Below, piece by piece: positions 15,212-26,146 of a stretch of DNA of 64,000 bases (position 1 is its first letter; each line of letters opens with the position of its first letter). Both the position numbers and the translations under genes were made by a program. Below the pieces are notes generated by a model, which had not been told where the DNA came from, did not search any database, and saw only the letters and a list, made by a program, of their open reading frames with translations. The DNA lies in IMG/VR virus record IMGVR_UViG_3300027836_000009, positions 28,114 through 92,113 of that record. One strand, given 5' to 3'. Source of the DNA: a virus.

Positions 15212-15943
15212 ATGACTAGAGATGAATTAATTGAAATGGTGAACGCTGAGGTTACAGGAAGTGGTTCCTTGCCATATTCAGTTCCTCCTAGGGAATCTGA
15301 ACGTATCGTCAATCAAGCTCTTAATTGGTTTTATGCAAATTACGGTCCTTCTGTTGAAACTCAATATTATGTAATTGAGAAAGCTTGGTTTACCAGTGAT
15401 GAGTTTAAAAAGACAAGAAGTATTCTCTTGCCTGAATGTGTTATGTCAATTACCGAATGTAAAGAAATTAGTGGAGGCGGTCGTTTAGGAACAATTGACA
15501 AAGACTTTTCTGACAACCGTTTACTTGCAGCTGAGATTTATCTTGCACCTTTTGCTTCTGATGATTTAGTTTTAAGAACTGCTCAATATTCATATTGGGA
15601 TTTAACTAAAGCGTTCATTCTTGAAAAGGTACGTTTTGATTTTAATAGAAATACTCATCGTTTAAAAATCACAGGTCGTAACCCAAAGAAAAATGTTTTC
15701 ATTGACACGCTTGTAAAAATTGAAGAAAACAAATTATATGATGATTGGTTTTTTCAAAGATGGGTTACTGCTCAAACAAAAATATCTCTAGCAAATATTA
15801 TTGGATTCTTTCAATTCAACTTGCCTGGCGGAATTGCTGTTAATGCTGACGGTTTAAGAGATGATGGTAAAGAAGAGATCGAACAAATTAAACAAAGAAT
15901 AGATGACGAGAACACACCAGATTGGTTCTACATCTTCCATTAA
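15212..15943 (+). CDS. Virion structural protein, neck/baseplate-associated type (243 aa)
   Basis: The N-terminal MTRDELIEMVNAEV, followed by a helix ending in IVNQALNWFYANYG, and the C-terminal YDDWFFQRWVTAQTKISLAN with FNLPGGIAVNADGL resemble a family of structural proteins in large myoviruses (helical N-terminus, small beta domain, then a gly-rich loop before an acidic helix). The comparison is from memory. It lies just before gp25 and gp6, so a tail or baseplate role is likely. No enzyme motif is seen. Confidence 0.6.
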   Translation: MTRDELIEMVNAEVTGSGSLPYSVPPRESERIVNQALNWFYANYGPSVETQYYVIEKAWFTSDEFKKTRSILLPECVMSITECKEISGGGRLGTIDKDFSDNRLLAAEIYLAPFASDDLVLRTAQYSYWDLTKAFILEKVRFDFNRNTHRLKITGRNPKKNVFIDTLVKIEENKLYDDWFFQRWVTAQTKISLANIIGFFQFNLPGGIAVNADGLRDDGKEEIEQIKQRIDDENTPDWFYIFH

Positions 15944-15949
15944 TAAATT

Positions 15950-16312
15950 ATGTTAAAAGAAATTTATTGCCGAAACGAAAACGATCCTAAATATGTTAAC
16001 ACCATATTGGAAACGACAGATGCGATAGAAGCACTCTTAACAAAATTACGCATGATCCTCTTTACTGCAAGAGGTGAAGTCCTTGGATATCCTAATTTAG
16101 GCCTAGATCTTGATTCTATGTTGTTTGAGTTAAATTACTCAGGATTCCAAATCCAACGAGACTTTTATGCGCAAATTGCGTCATATTGTCCTGAAGCTAA
16201 AAATTATAAAATAAATATTGAAGTCAATTTCGTACCAGGAAGTGTTAGGGATATCTGCTACATAGATATATACATAGACGGTACAAAGTATCTAGGTGTC
16301 GTCGCAAAATAA
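15950..16312 (+). CDS. gp25-like baseplate wedge protein (120 aa)
   Basis: Belongs to the GPW/gp25 family of lysozyme-fold-derived baseplate wedge components. ILFTARGEVLGYPNLGLDLD matches the family core (gE..~~P~~G~dL), followed by helices and a C-terminal beta hairpin (INIEVNFVPG, YIDIYIDGTKYLGVV). T4 gp25 is 132 aa. In the baseplate it sits next to the sheath initiator, and the adjacent gp6-like gene supports the call. Confidence 0.85.
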   Translation: MLKEIYCRNENDPKYVNTILETTDAIEALLTKLRMILFTARGEVLGYPNLGLDLDSMLFELNYSGFQIQRDFYAQIASYCPEAKNYKINIEVNFVPGSVRDICYIDIYIDGTKYLGVVAK

Positions 16313-16322
16313 GACATCAGAA

Positions 16323-18020
16323 ATGGCATTAGAAATTTTTAAGTATAACAGGATTCGTTTTGAGCAACTTTATCAAGACTCTAAAGATTACCTCACAAAT
16401 AAATTTTTACAAGTTGGGGATGTGTTCTCTCCAGCCAGTGCATACGGTCAGCTTTTAGGTGTAATAATTGATTTAGGTAAACTTATCTTTTATTATGTTG
16501 AAGACAGTATTACTGAATTAAACATCTACACGGCAACTCGTGATTCATCAATCCGAAGTCTTGCCAGAATCGCTGGGCATAACCCAACGCGAGCAATTGC
16601 TGCATCAGGTACAGTTATGATATCATATAACGGTAACCCAATTGATATGTATGGCAATACAGCAATCATCCCTAATTACACTAGAATTATTAATAATGCT
16701 ACAGGTTTAACATATACAATTGTTGCCGATAGTGAAGATATAAGAGTTCAACTTAGTGGTTCAACTACAATTGAAACTAAATTACTTCAAGGAATCATTG
16801 AAGCTCAAACTGTTACAGGAACAGGATTTGCATTACAATCATATAACATAAATGTAAAAAGAGGATCACAAGTTGATAACTTCTTTGTGTATGTTTATGT
16901 AAATGGGGAAAAGTGGCAAACATACGATTCTATTTATGATATGCCATATGAAAAGAAAGGCGTTGTTGTAAAAACAGGTATTAATGCAGGTATTGACCTT
17001 TACTTTGGTAACGGTTTCTTTGGATCAATTCCTGATTTAGGTGCTTCTATTAGAGTTGAGTACTTATCAACAAGTGGAAACGCTGGAAACATTCTTGAAG
17101 GCGAAACTACACAATTTACATTTGTTGATGATGTTTACGATTTAGCAGGTAACGTTATTCCTATTAATGATGCTGTTAAATTAAACATTGGTAAACCTAT
17201 CATTTTTGGATCTGATGCTGAACCTATTTACTTAACAAGAATTCTTGCGCCAAAAACAAGTAGATCATACGTATTAGCAAATGCTGATTCTTACGTTTAC
17301 TTTTTAGAAAAATTTAATATCTTTAGTGTAATTGATGCTTTTAATACATTTGATGATAATGACTTAAGTGACGATAATGTTGTTTACTTATTTTTAATAC
17401 CAGACGTAAATAAAAGAAAGCCATCAAACGCTGATTACTTTACTGTTCCTATTAAGTTATTTACGCTATCTGAAGCAGAGAAAAATAAAGTATATGATTT
17501 TATTGAACAAAGCGGGCAAAAGATAATCACAACAGTTGTTAAAATTGTTGACCCAATCATAAAGAAATACGTTCTTAATATAAACATTACTGCATATGAA
17601 GGGTATAGTAAAGATAATGTAAGACAACAAATCATTTCTAAATGTAGCGATTATTTCTTAAAGAATCGTCGTAGAGATCGTATACCAAAATCTGATCTTA
17701 TTTCAATCATTGAAAACATACAAGGTGTTGACTCAGTTAACTTGTGGTTTGTTGGTGAAGAAAATGAATACATTAAATCAGACCCAGCAAATGCTTCTTT
17801 ACCTGACGTAGGAATTGATACATTTGGTGACATTGTTATTAATCGTGGTGAGTATGCACTTATAAGAGGGGGTTGGAATGATCGTAATGGATATGTTTAT
17901 TATGATACTTCATCAGCAACTAAGCCTGGAAGTATTAATATTGCATTTGGTAAAGATTCGTCAAACTCAATTAATATGGAATTACATCGTATAAATGTAG
18001 ATAGCATAAAAACATCTTAA
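16323..18020 (+). CDS. gp6-like baseplate wedge protein (565 aa)
   Basis: A Baseplate-J/gp6-type protein that forms the inner wedge ring and iris dimer. TRDSSIRSLARIAGHNPTRA near residue 80 is the conserved N-terminal region of the family (usually ...IksiArl.GyNPtr). Later segments, IIKKYVLNINITAYEGYSKD and RRRDRIPKSDLISIIENIQG, match its C-terminal strand-helix unit. ATG 16323 is preferred; a GTG at 16296 in frame would overlap gp25 by 17 bases. T4 gp6 is 660 aa. Six bases separate the stop from the next ATG. Confidence 0.85.
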   Translation: MALEIFKYNRIRFEQLYQDSKDYLTNKFLQVGDVFSPASAYGQLLGVIIDLGKLIFYYVEDSITELNIYTATRDSSIRSLARIAGHNPTRAIAASGTVMISYNGNPIDMYGNTAIIPNYTRIINNATGLTYTIVADSEDIRVQLSGSTTIETKLLQGIIEAQTVTGTGFALQSYNINVKRGSQVDNFFVYVYVNGEKWQTYDSIYDMPYEKKGVVVKTGINAGIDLYFGNGFFGSIPDLGASIRVEYLSTSGNAGNILEGETTQFTFVDDVYDLAGNVIPINDAVKLNIGKPIIFGSDAEPIYLTRILAPKTSRSYVLANADSYVYFLEKFNIFSVIDAFNTFDDNDLSDDNVVYLFLIPDVNKRKPSNADYFTVPIKLFTLSEAEKNKVYDFIEQSGQKIITTVVKIVDPIIKKYVLNINITAYEGYSKDNVRQQIISKCSDYFLKNRRRDRIPKSDLISIIENIQGVDSVNLWFVGEENEYIKSDPANASLPDVGIDTFGDIVINRGEYALIRGGWNDRNGYVYYDTSSATKPGSINIAFGKDSSNSINMELHRINVDSIKTS

Positions 18021-18025
18021 TTATC

Positions 18026-18292
18026 ATGGAATATAAAAAAGGAAAATATTTAACTAGAGAAAGTTATTATGATGTTATGCATCACCAGTTTGATGACCTG
18101 AAAAATAACGGTTTTGACTGGAGGGATAAAATGATGACAAATTCAGTGTCAGGATATCTTTTAAGCGATCCTAAACGATTAACGATAATTAAAAAGTTTA
18201 CAGAAATGATGGTGTATATCATGGATTGCGCAAGTCAAATCAAGAAAGCTTTTAATTATACGGTAAATAAAAACTACAAGCACTTAAATTAA
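18026..18292 (+). CDS. Small baseplate-operon protein (88 aa)
   Basis: Helical, basic and Tyr/Met-rich (VMHHQFDDLKNNGFDWRD). Not recognised. It lies between gp6-like and the giant gp7-like gene, and its stop shares a base with the next start (TAATG), so it is translationally coupled. It could be a small wedge-linking protein, but that is context only. Confidence 0.65.
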   Translation: MEYKKGKYLTRESYYDVMHHQFDDLKNNGFDWRDKMMTNSVSGYLLSDPKRLTIIKKFTEMMVYIMDCASQIKKAFNYTVNKNYKHLN

Positions 18293-21200
18293 TGTTACTA
18301 ACGAATCGATTTAAGCTTTTTAATAAGCAAGGATATAACCTTAACCCGGACTATACAAGTCCTATAGGCGTAATTATAAACGATCCTGAAGGTATAGGTT
18401 ACGGAGCTGTGATTAATGCTTACACAAACCCAAGTGGTGAAATTACTTACGTAGAAATTTTAAGTGGTGGTAGCGATTATTCAACAGATACATACTTTGA
18501 ATTTTTTGATGAATTTACAGGTTCAAGATTTGTCACTAGCACTAGCGATATAACATTAAGTGTCACCGGTGAAATCTTATCATTTATAATTCCTATAAGT
18601 TCAAACAATAAAGGTTTTACATATCCGTCTACAACATTTTTTGTTAACGAATTCTTAGAGCCTGTTTCAACTGGACTTATAGCAACGGATCACATTTTCG
18701 TTATTGAGAATGTTTTTGATTCTGACGGTAGAGAAACATATACTAAACCTAGAGTTGAAGAATACGGTCCGTTTAACATTGCTTCGTATAGCAGCAATGG
18801 TCTTACAGCAAATATCAAAATTGAAACATTTGCTATAACAGGATCAGTTCTTGGTGGGAATCTTAATAGGATAGTTGGAATACCTGCATTATTGATACCT
18901 AACTTAAAAGTAGGTATGTATCTTATTGGTACTGGAATTCCAACAAACACAAAGATTACTGAAATAAACACAACGTATAATTACATAACTGTTTCAAATA
19001 ATCTTGTATTAACTGGTGCTTATTCGTTTACTTGTTATGAACCACATAATTTAAGAAAAGGAAATAAGATACGTATTTTTGATACATCATCGCCAACTCT
19101 TTTAGATGGGGAACAAGTTGTAACTGGTGTAACAATTACTGACATTTATTTTGCCAGTACTCAAACTATATCAACGACTGTAACATCAACTACTCAGTTT
19201 GGTGTTATTCCTGTTTATAGTGCGTACTTAACACCTAGTAGTGATTCTGAGTTTTTCTTATTTGATGTTTCTTATAATGTAGATTACCCAACAATTAATA
19301 AAAGAAAACAAGTTTACTTTCAATTAAATAATGCTTCGTTAGCAAGCCCCGCGGATTCAATTCCATCAGGAACTAACACAATTTATCAAAGAACAGTAAA
19401 CGAATACATTCATAAAGAATCGCTGCAGTTTAATATCGGACTTCAATCAGACGTTGAAGGCGTGTACACAGCACAAATTATGATTGACGATATTACATAT
19501 CCTACACCTAAGAAAATATTTGTAGGACTGTATGAAGGTGAAACAATACCTGAAGATGAACGATTAGGTTCATTGCTTGAAAACTTTGGTCGCGATGTTG
19601 ACATGGAGGAAGAACTTATTATGCGTGATTCTGATGTCAATGAAGATCGTGTAGATAATAAGTTGTTAAACGAGAAAAGAAAAGAGATGTTACTTGAAGG
19701 AGATAACATCTGGCCTTATGTAGGTTCTTATCGTGGTTTGGTTAACATCGTTAACTGGTTTGGCTATTATGATATTCGTATTAAAGAATATTGGTTAAAT
19801 GTAAATATTGAAGACGAGTACTATGGTAAGTATCGTCAAATGGAAATTCCTTTTCAGCTTAAAGATAAAGCAAAGGAAAGCGAAATGATATCTTTACTTC
19901 CAAGTAGCCACTATAAGAAGACAAATAAATTTGGACTGTATTATGATATTGTTAGAAATAGTGGGGAATTTGACGAATTTGGTGTACCTGTTACAGAAGA
20001 TGCGTTTGCTTATACAAACGAGGAAGTTTTAATAAAACTTTTTGCATTAAAAAGATACTTAAAAAATAAATTCTTACCTCTTAATACAAGAATCGTTGAT
20101 ATTACAGGCGAAGGTGTTTATTATGAAAGATACGCAGTAAACAGTTGGTACGATCCTAACGTTTATTTAAACATTGAATTAACTCGTGATATTGATTTTA
20201 AAACAAATTCACCAGTTCAAATAATTGATGCAAGGCCTTTTGATAATAATGATGGGATGACAAGTCCCGATATGAATACTCTTGTGTCAAATTACTACAA
20301 CCAATTTAAAATTTCAGATGCATTTATTGATAACCCAGGTGGACCATACTATGGTGTTATACCTCTTGTTTCATTTGTAGGAAATTCTGTTAATCAGCCT
20401 CGAGGCATTGTTAAAATGAAAGGCAATGTAGCATCTATAACGTTTGCTTCTGTTACAGGAACTGGCTATTTAGCTGGAGACGTTATAACATTAGCAGGAG
20501 GCTCTTATATAAATCCTATACGTTTAACAGTAACAAATGTTAACGCAAATGGCGGTGTCATTGATGCTGATATTTTAGCAGGTCCTGACCAAGGATCTCT
20601 TTATGCTTCATTACCACCAACTTTTTACCAAGCACTTGTATTAAGACCAAGTGGTACAACTTTTTTTGTTCCTAACGCAACTGGGTTTAATTGTCTTGCT
20701 ACTGACATCCCGTTAATTGCTGAAGATATTTATTTCTACGATCGTTTTGACAGCGGCGAAACATTTTCAACATTGCCTACCGCAGTTTTCTCGCCAGCAA
20801 TAGGCGGTATATCTGCATTATTAGATGTAACTACTGTTCCTGGAACACCTATTGGTTATTTTACCGATACTGATACAGTAGATCCTTGGGTTGATGCTCC
20901 AGGTATTCCTGTGGGTGGTCCTCTTAATTTGTCAACATCTTTTGATGTTACATGGGATGATATGCAATACGTATGGAAAGATTTAAGCGGTGCGTCTGAC
21001 GCGTCTTTTAAGGCATGGGTAGATGGTCAGCTTCAAGCAATTGAGATTCTTAACCCAGGAACTGACTATGCTTATGCACCAGATATATTTGTATCAGGAG
21101 GAGGAGGGTTTGGCGGGACAGCTGATTCTTCAATTATTAACGGCAAGATTAAGATACTTGAATATGAAATACTAACTGTTAGTAACTCAGTAGGTATTAA

Positions 21201-24200
21201 TGACTTAATAACTGTCACGCCTGCATTACCTGTAGCTGGCTTATATCAAGTAAGTATTAATAAAATTGTTAAAAGCCCTAATGTACCTGACGGTACAATG
21301 ACAAGCATAGTTAATCAGCCGCTTGATGAAATTGAATTATCTCTATACGATGGTTCGGCAATTACAACAGCGTTAGCGCCCGGTGATAAAATTTACATAC
21401 ACGAAGGTATAAATGTTTTAACAAGTGGTACTTATTTAGAATCTCCAACAGTATCAGCAAATGGCGGTAGAGGTGATTCTTACACTTGGGATAAAATGGG
21501 AAGATACGATATGTATCAAATGGCATGGAGAATTTCTTTGACTGGTCCTGAAAATCCTAATCAACAGTTTAACTATTATACTGATATAAAGCCTATAGAT
21601 GAACTTATAAATCATACTGTATTGTTACCTTATGAAGGTGTTTACGCAGTAGAAATGGTGATATATGATACAGATAACAATTTCTTAATTAAAAGAAAAG
21701 ATATAACTGTGACAATGCCATATGCAAACTTTTCGTTTGTTGCAAGATTTGTTACTGATTGTGTTGACACGTGGGATGATTTAGCTCAAGTACCTACTCC
21801 GGTGTTTTCGCAAACGCCAGGTCAATTAAACCCACCAGACAATGAAGGACCTCTTTATGATTGGGATCATGCAACTGGTCGTTGGGTAAATCCAGTGTTT
21901 AACCCAACAACATGGGATGATTCAGAAATCACATGGAATCATTTAGAAGGAGGACCTTTATCTGTATTTAATGATTATAATTTCCCATTAGAAAATCCTT
22001 TAGAAGTGATCCAAATCTCTGCAGAAGATAATCTTGAATACTATGTTTTATCATATAAAGATTCAACAACAAATCCTGCTGTAGTTAACCCAACGATATC
22101 TGTCTTTGGGCAAAGACCATATCCAAAAATTGAACCTTTAATAAATCCTAATGATTGGATTTTTATTAGAAGAGATGATGTTACATATCAATTAGAAGTG
22201 TTATACACAGATTATTCTGTGGCTAATGAAACTAAAATTGAATTAACTACAACTCCGCCATTAGCGTTTACACAAAATCCAACTACGTGGGAAGTTCTTA
22301 GAGAAATAGGCGGCACTATTGTATTAAAAGGAAATCAAATATACGATCCTATCACAAATCCTACAGGTATTGAAATTGGAAAGTACATTAGATTAATTGG
22401 TGTTGACGATGTACCAAAACAAAAAAGAGTAGGAATTGTTGGAAAAGATAATTACGCAGGAAATCCTAATTACATAGTTTTAAATGGTGATGTTAACAAT
22501 TACACAAAAGGTGGCGAAATTGGAAAGATTTATAAAATACGTAATTACGATTCAGCAAATGGCAATCTTAATTGGAATTCTGTAGAATCTACGTCAGCTT
22601 GGGTAGTAAGACCAGGAATAACTGATAATGTTGAAAAAAATAAATATGTAGGTAAACTTTATATTAATAGTTCGATTGAAGTAGGGTGTTTACCTGCGGT
22701 CCCATCATCTGAAATAAGACCAGGGTTTACAAACATTATTATTTTTGTTCAACTTGATGGCAAAATTATTTATGAACAAAGATTAAGAACTTTACATACG
22801 TTCTTTGACACTAGTAACACTGGTGTTATTTATGATGTATGGAACGGAGCTGGAGTAAATTATAATGGAATTCATGTAATTGACATTTCTACAGTTGACG
22901 GCGGTGAATTATTTAATTTAAACGCGCAGCTTGCCGATTGGTTTACAGCTGGTGCTTCAATTTGGCTGGAGTATGAATATAATGAATTTCCAACTCGTAC
23001 TTATTTAGGTTTAGGATCTGCTGGTGTACCAGAAGTTTATATGGACTTTAATATGTTCCCACCATCAGGCGAATTTATAAGTGCAGACCTAAGTTCATTC
23101 CCTGCGTCATCATTACCTTTTACAGGTTGGTATTATGATCATGGCATAGCAACTGGTGATTACAGTTTATACGTAGTAAACACAGGTACTTGGAGAAATG
23201 GATTAGGCACAATTATAACTGTTGATGATTCAGCTTCTGAATTGCTTAGAAGTTCATCGAGTTTTACCGCATATCAATATGACTTTGATACTGATAATTC
23301 AGAAAAGTATATTGGTTCATTAACTAAAACATGGGAAAATTCTCAACTTATTAATTGGACTGAAGCATGTAACCAATCATGGGATACATATGATTATCAA
23401 GATAACTTAGGTTGTAATTTTAACTTAAGCAAAATTGCGCAAAACGGCGGAATACAAATGAATAACGATATTAGTTTCTTATTCACTGGAATTGTAGGTG
23501 GTATGTCACCGGCACAGCAATGGTCACAAGCACTTTATGAATTAAGAAAAACTGATAACCCATCACTTTCAAGATTTAGTTATCAACTTAATAGCGTTTC
23601 AGATATGAAATTTATATTAGGAAGAGTTGATACATACACGGATCCTACAAAGATATTTGATTACCAAACTTCTGGTCCAACCCCAGTTGTAGGAGATGTC
23701 ATTGTTGCTGAAAACGTCGGACCTGCTCAAGATATTGTTAATGTAACATCTGATTTAGAATTAGCAAATCCTATACCTAAAAAGGTTGCTTTTACAGCAA
23801 CGGCTACTGCTGGTGATTATTCAATTAAGAATATTACAGGCTTAATGGAATCTGAAATTTATATAGGAGATACAATCACAGGTCCTGGATTACCCGTTAC
23901 GCCAAGTACTGGAGCAACAGTTTTAGAAATATATGCTTATGATGGTGTTGTTAGAACTTTAAGATTATCTGAACCTGCGTCAGTAAATGCAACATGGAAT
24001 ACTTATTACTTAGAATGGGTAACGCCTGCAAACAGTTTATTAGGTTTACAACATTTATTGGAAAACGGAACTTTTTTAATTGATGCATTTGCGAATACGC
24101 CAAGTGTTGACCAATTAGGATGGTTAATTGGACAAAATGGTATTGAATTCTATAATGAAGTAACAAGATCAAACGATCCTATTTCACATACATATCCTAT

Positions 24201-24747
24201 TAAAAATCTTTATCACAATGTAGGCTATGGAATCGGTAAAGTTGGTGGTTTCTTAACGGGGATGAAAGAACTTGTAATTAATGAAAGATCATTACAAGTT
24301 TATTTTTATGAAGGCATAAATCCAAATGCTGGTGAACCTGGATGGTATCCTGCAGCTTCGTTAGCGCCTGCTTATTCATTTTTTAATGACCCAGCTTTTA
24401 GTAATGTTTTAGAAGCTGAAACACAATCTAATCGTTTACCTTATGAATCAGCAATAGGCGGATCTTGGAGATGGGAAGATTCAATTATAGGAACGCTACC
24501 TGCAAAAATACCACAAGGCACAAGCGTTTTACTTACACCGGATGCAAGTAAAATAGCAGGAAAAACAAAATTTGGTTGGAAGATATATGAAGATTCAAAT
24601 CTTCTTGTCGAAACAACTGACCCAACTATCTTATGGGAATTTTCATACCCGGGTAAGTTCACTGTTGAATTAACCATAGAAGATACAAACGGTAATGTAA
24701 GAATAGATACGAAAAAAGATTTCTTTGAAGTTTATGGCGAAAACTAA
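18292..24747 (+). CDS. Giant gp7-like baseplate wedge/appendage protein (2151 aa)
   Basis: Position after gp6 and before gp8-like matches T4 gene 7, whose product (1032 aa) forms the outer wedge. This protein is twice that length. Residues about 460-620 (GDNIWPYVGSYRGLVNIVNW, then FGYYDIRIKEYWLNVNI) are the best candidate for the conserved wedge core. Added modules are: three copies of a gly-rich beta unit (about 47-75, 703-745, 907-945; for example AIEILNPGTDYAYAPDIFVS); PKD-like domains at about 1065-1142 (LPYEGVYAVEMVIYDTDNN) and at the C-terminus (about 2073-2150; YPGKFTVELTIEDTNGN); and several W-D-D/W-E-N motifs (TWDDMQYVW, TWDDSEITW, WENSQLINW). These are typical of surface-exposed, receptor-contacting proteins. 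gp7 equivalence is inferred from order. Confidence 0.65.
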   Translation: MLLTNRFKLFNKQGYNLNPDYTSPIGVIINDPEGIGYGAVINAYTNPSGEITYVEILSGGSDYSTDTYFEFFDEFTGSRFVTSTSDITLSVTGEILSFIIPISSNNKGFTYPSTTFFVNEFLEPVSTGLIATDHIFVIENVFDSDGRETYTKPRVEEYGPFNIASYSSNGLTANIKIETFAITGSVLGGNLNRIVGIPALLIPNLKVGMYLIGTGIPTNTKITEINTTYNYITVSNNLVLTGAYSFTCYEPHNLRKGNKIRIFDTSSPTLLDGEQVVTGVTITDIYFASTQTISTTVTSTTQFGVIPVYSAYLTPSSDSEFFLFDVSYNVDYPTINKRKQVYFQLNNASLASPADSIPSGTNTIYQRTVNEYIHKESLQFNIGLQSDVEGVYTAQIMIDDITYPTPKKIFVGLYEGETIPEDERLGSLLENFGRDVDMEEELIMRDSDVNEDRVDNKLLNEKRKEMLLEGDNIWPYVGSYRGLVNIVNWFGYYDIRIKEYWLNVNIEDEYYGKYRQMEIPFQLKDKAKESEMISLLPSSHYKKTNKFGLYYDIVRNSGEFDEFGVPVTEDAFAYTNEEVLIKLFALKRYLKNKFLPLNTRIVDITGEGVYYERYAVNSWYDPNVYLNIELTRDIDFKTNSPVQIIDARPFDNNDGMTSPDMNTLVSNYYNQFKISDAFIDNPGGPYYGVIPLVSFVGNSVNQPRGIVKMKGNVASITFASVTGTGYLAGDVITLAGGSYINPIRLTVTNVNANGGVIDADILAGPDQGSLYASLPPTFYQALVLRPSGTTFFVPNATGFNCLATDIPLIAEDIYFYDRFDSGETFSTLPTAVFSPAIGGISALLDVTTVPGTPIGYFTDTDTVDPWVDAPGIPVGGPLNLSTSFDVTWDDMQYVWKDLSGASDASFKAWVDGQLQAIEILNPGTDYAYAPDIFVSGGGGFGGTADSSIINGKIKILEYEILTVSNSVGINDLITVTPALPVAGLYQVSINKIVKSPNVPDGTMTSIVNQPLDEIELSLYDGSAITTALAPGDKIYIHEGINVLTSGTYLESPTVSANGGRGDSYTWDKMGRYDMYQMAWRISLTGPENPNQQFNYYTDIKPIDELINHTVLLPYEGVYAVEMVIYDTDNNFLIKRKDITVTMPYANFSFVARFVTDCVDTWDDLAQVPTPVFSQTPGQLNPPDNEGPLYDWDHATGRWVNPVFNPTTWDDSEITWNHLEGGPLSVFNDYNFPLENPLEVIQISAEDNLEYYVLSYKDSTTNPAVVNPTISVFGQRPYPKIEPLINPNDWIFIRRDDVTYQLEVLYTDYSVANETKIELTTTPPLAFTQNPTTWEVLREIGGTIVLKGNQIYDPITNPTGIEIGKYIRLIGVDDVPKQKRVGIVGKDNYAGNPNYIVLNGDVNNYTKGGEIGKIYKIRNYDSANGNLNWNSVESTSAWVVRPGITDNVEKNKYVGKLYINSSIEVGCLPAVPSSEIRPGFTNIIIFVQLDGKIIYEQRLRTLHTFFDTSNTGVIYDVWNGAGVNYNGIHVIDISTVDGGELFNLNAQLADWFTAGASIWLEYEYNEFPTRTYLGLGSAGVPEVYMDFNMFPPSGEFISADLSSFPASSLPFTGWYYDHGIATGDYSLYVVNTGTWRNGLGTIITVDDSASELLRSSSSFTAYQYDFDTDNSEKYIGSLTKTWENSQLINWTEACNQSWDTYDYQDNLGCNFNLSKIAQNGGIQMNNDISFLFTGIVGGMSPAQQWSQALYELRKTDNPSLSRFSYQLNSVSDMKFILGRVDTYTDPTKIFDYQTSGPTPVVGDVIVAENVGPAQDIVNVTSDLELANPIPKKVAFTATATAGDYSIKNITGLMESEIYIGDTITGPGLPVTPSTGATVLEIYAYDGVVRTLRLSEPASVNATWNTYYLEWVTPANSLLGLQHLLENGTFLIDAFANTPSVDQLGWLIGQNGIEFYNEVTRSNDPISHTYPIKNLYHNVGYGIGKVGGFLTGMKELVINERSLQVYFYEGINPNAGEPGWYPAASLAPAYSFFNDPAFSNVLEAETQSNRLPYESAIGGSWRWEDSIIGTLPAKIPQGTSVLLTPDASKIAGKTKFGWKIYEDSNLLVETTDPTILWEFSYPGKFTVELTIEDTNGNVRIDTKKDFFEVYGEN

Positions 24748-26146
24748 TAGATTAATAATTAATGTGCCTGACGCTTTATTAAAAGCTCAAGACCAATTTT
24801 TAAGAACACCTTCTATTGAAGATGGTAATAGTGATGATGTGCTACAAGGAAAGATATACACATCTGAGTTAACAATTAATGATAACTATAGTGTAAATTA
24901 TACATCAAGTATAACAAAAGTTGACTTTCAAAATATAAAGTCAGGAAATTTTTACATTGTTAACATACATTGTTCATATCTTGCGCAACAAGCAAGCGTA
25001 GCAGCAACAAATCCTGGACTATACGGGTCTGAATTAATAAAAACAGGTGAGCCGTTCACAATTATAAGTTCAACTGGTGATTATGTAAGAGGTGTTGTTT
25101 CGGAAATTGTTGAAATTATACCTACGCAATTACAATCTAATTATCCTGAAGTTTGGGAGTATAATTTTGAACTTTCATGTATTATTGCGCAAGGCAATCC
25201 TAAAGAAATCTCGCCAGGCCAGTGGTTTATTTGGAAAAGACAAATGTATCAAGATCATTCAACATTTAATGAAGCATATCCGCCAGTTAATTTAACTGCG
25301 TCTTTTAATTCAACGACAAAAGAAATCTTCTTTTATTGGGATGATGTTAATCAATCAAGTAGAACTTACAGGCTACAGCTAAGAGACCCATCAGATAGTA
25401 TTACCCCTTACATATATAAAACACAAGTTCATGGCCCGCTATCAAATAGCGATACTTCGTTAAAAGCTTTTGTTAATAATGGAAATGTACAAACAATTAA
25501 AATAGTTGAGCCGGGCGTAGGTTTAAATTCCAATCGTTCTTTAATAATTAAAGGAGTTGGAACAGGCGCAGTTTGGGCAACTCGTCTTGATAATAAAGGA
25601 GCATTAATGATAAACACGTTTGATGTTTGTGCCATATCTGGTTCTGCAAATCCTTCATACCTTGAACTTGGTTTATTTGCAAGAAAGACACGTCCTGAAT
25701 ATGGCGGCACATATCCGCTACCTACAATTAATTCATACATTGAAGGTTTACCGCCTTTAGGCACAACAACAAATTTTTATGTGCATTCTATATTATATTC
25801 AGGCAGACAATTTGGAATTGAGGTTCGCGATGCTGATACAGGATTGGGGGTAGACATTACACAAGAATGGTATGATGAAGTTCTTAAATCTGAAATCAAA
25901 ACACATGATGGTGTATATAAAATACAAAACGGATCAGGATATAATTACAGAACATTGGCTAGTGTAAAAACTATACCTAATGGCGTTCGTGCTTATTGGG
26001 ATCCCGTTTTTGGAGTACCTACCAATTCAGCTCCGTTTAATTATTCAACAAATAAACTCTGGGCTTGGTCAGTATCCGCAACATATGATGAGATAAATAA
26101 ACTATACACAGAATGGACAGCAGAAGAATACATAAACCTAGCATAA
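24734..26146 (+). CDS. gp8-like baseplate protein with FN3-like domain (470 aa)
   Basis: A TTG at 24725 is in frame, but the ATG at 24734 is preferred; it overlaps the giant gene by 14 bases. Position after gp7-like fits T4 gene 8 (334 aa). N-terminal strands include LQGKIYTSELTINDNYSVNY. Residues about 178-230 look fibronectin-III-like (PPVNLTASFNSTTKEIFFYW). Around residues 243-275 there is a unit (NNGNVQTIKIVEPGVGLNSN) very like the gly-rich unit of the giant neighbour. The C-terminal 100 residues are aromatic. The gp8 equivalence is from order, not from a clear family motif. Confidence 0.6.
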   Translation: MAKTNRLIINVPDALLKAQDQFLRTPSIEDGNSDDVLQGKIYTSELTINDNYSVNYTSSITKVDFQNIKSGNFYIVNIHCSYLAQQASVAATNPGLYGSELIKTGEPFTIISSTGDYVRGVVSEIVEIIPTQLQSNYPEVWEYNFELSCIIAQGNPKEISPGQWFIWKRQMYQDHSTFNEAYPPVNLTASFNSTTKEIFFYWDDVNQSSRTYRLQLRDPSDSITPYIYKTQVHGPLSNSDTSLKAFVNNGNVQTIKIVEPGVGLNSNRSLIIKGVGTGAVWATRLDNKGALMINTFDVCAISGSANPSYLELGLFARKTRPEYGGTYPLPTINSYIEGLPPLGTTTNFYVHSILYSGRQFGIEVRDADTGLGVDITQEWYDEVLKSEIKTHDGVYKIQNGSGYNYRTLASVKTIPNGVRAYWDPVFGVPTNSAPFNYSTNKLWAWSVSATYDEINKLYTEWTAEEYINLA

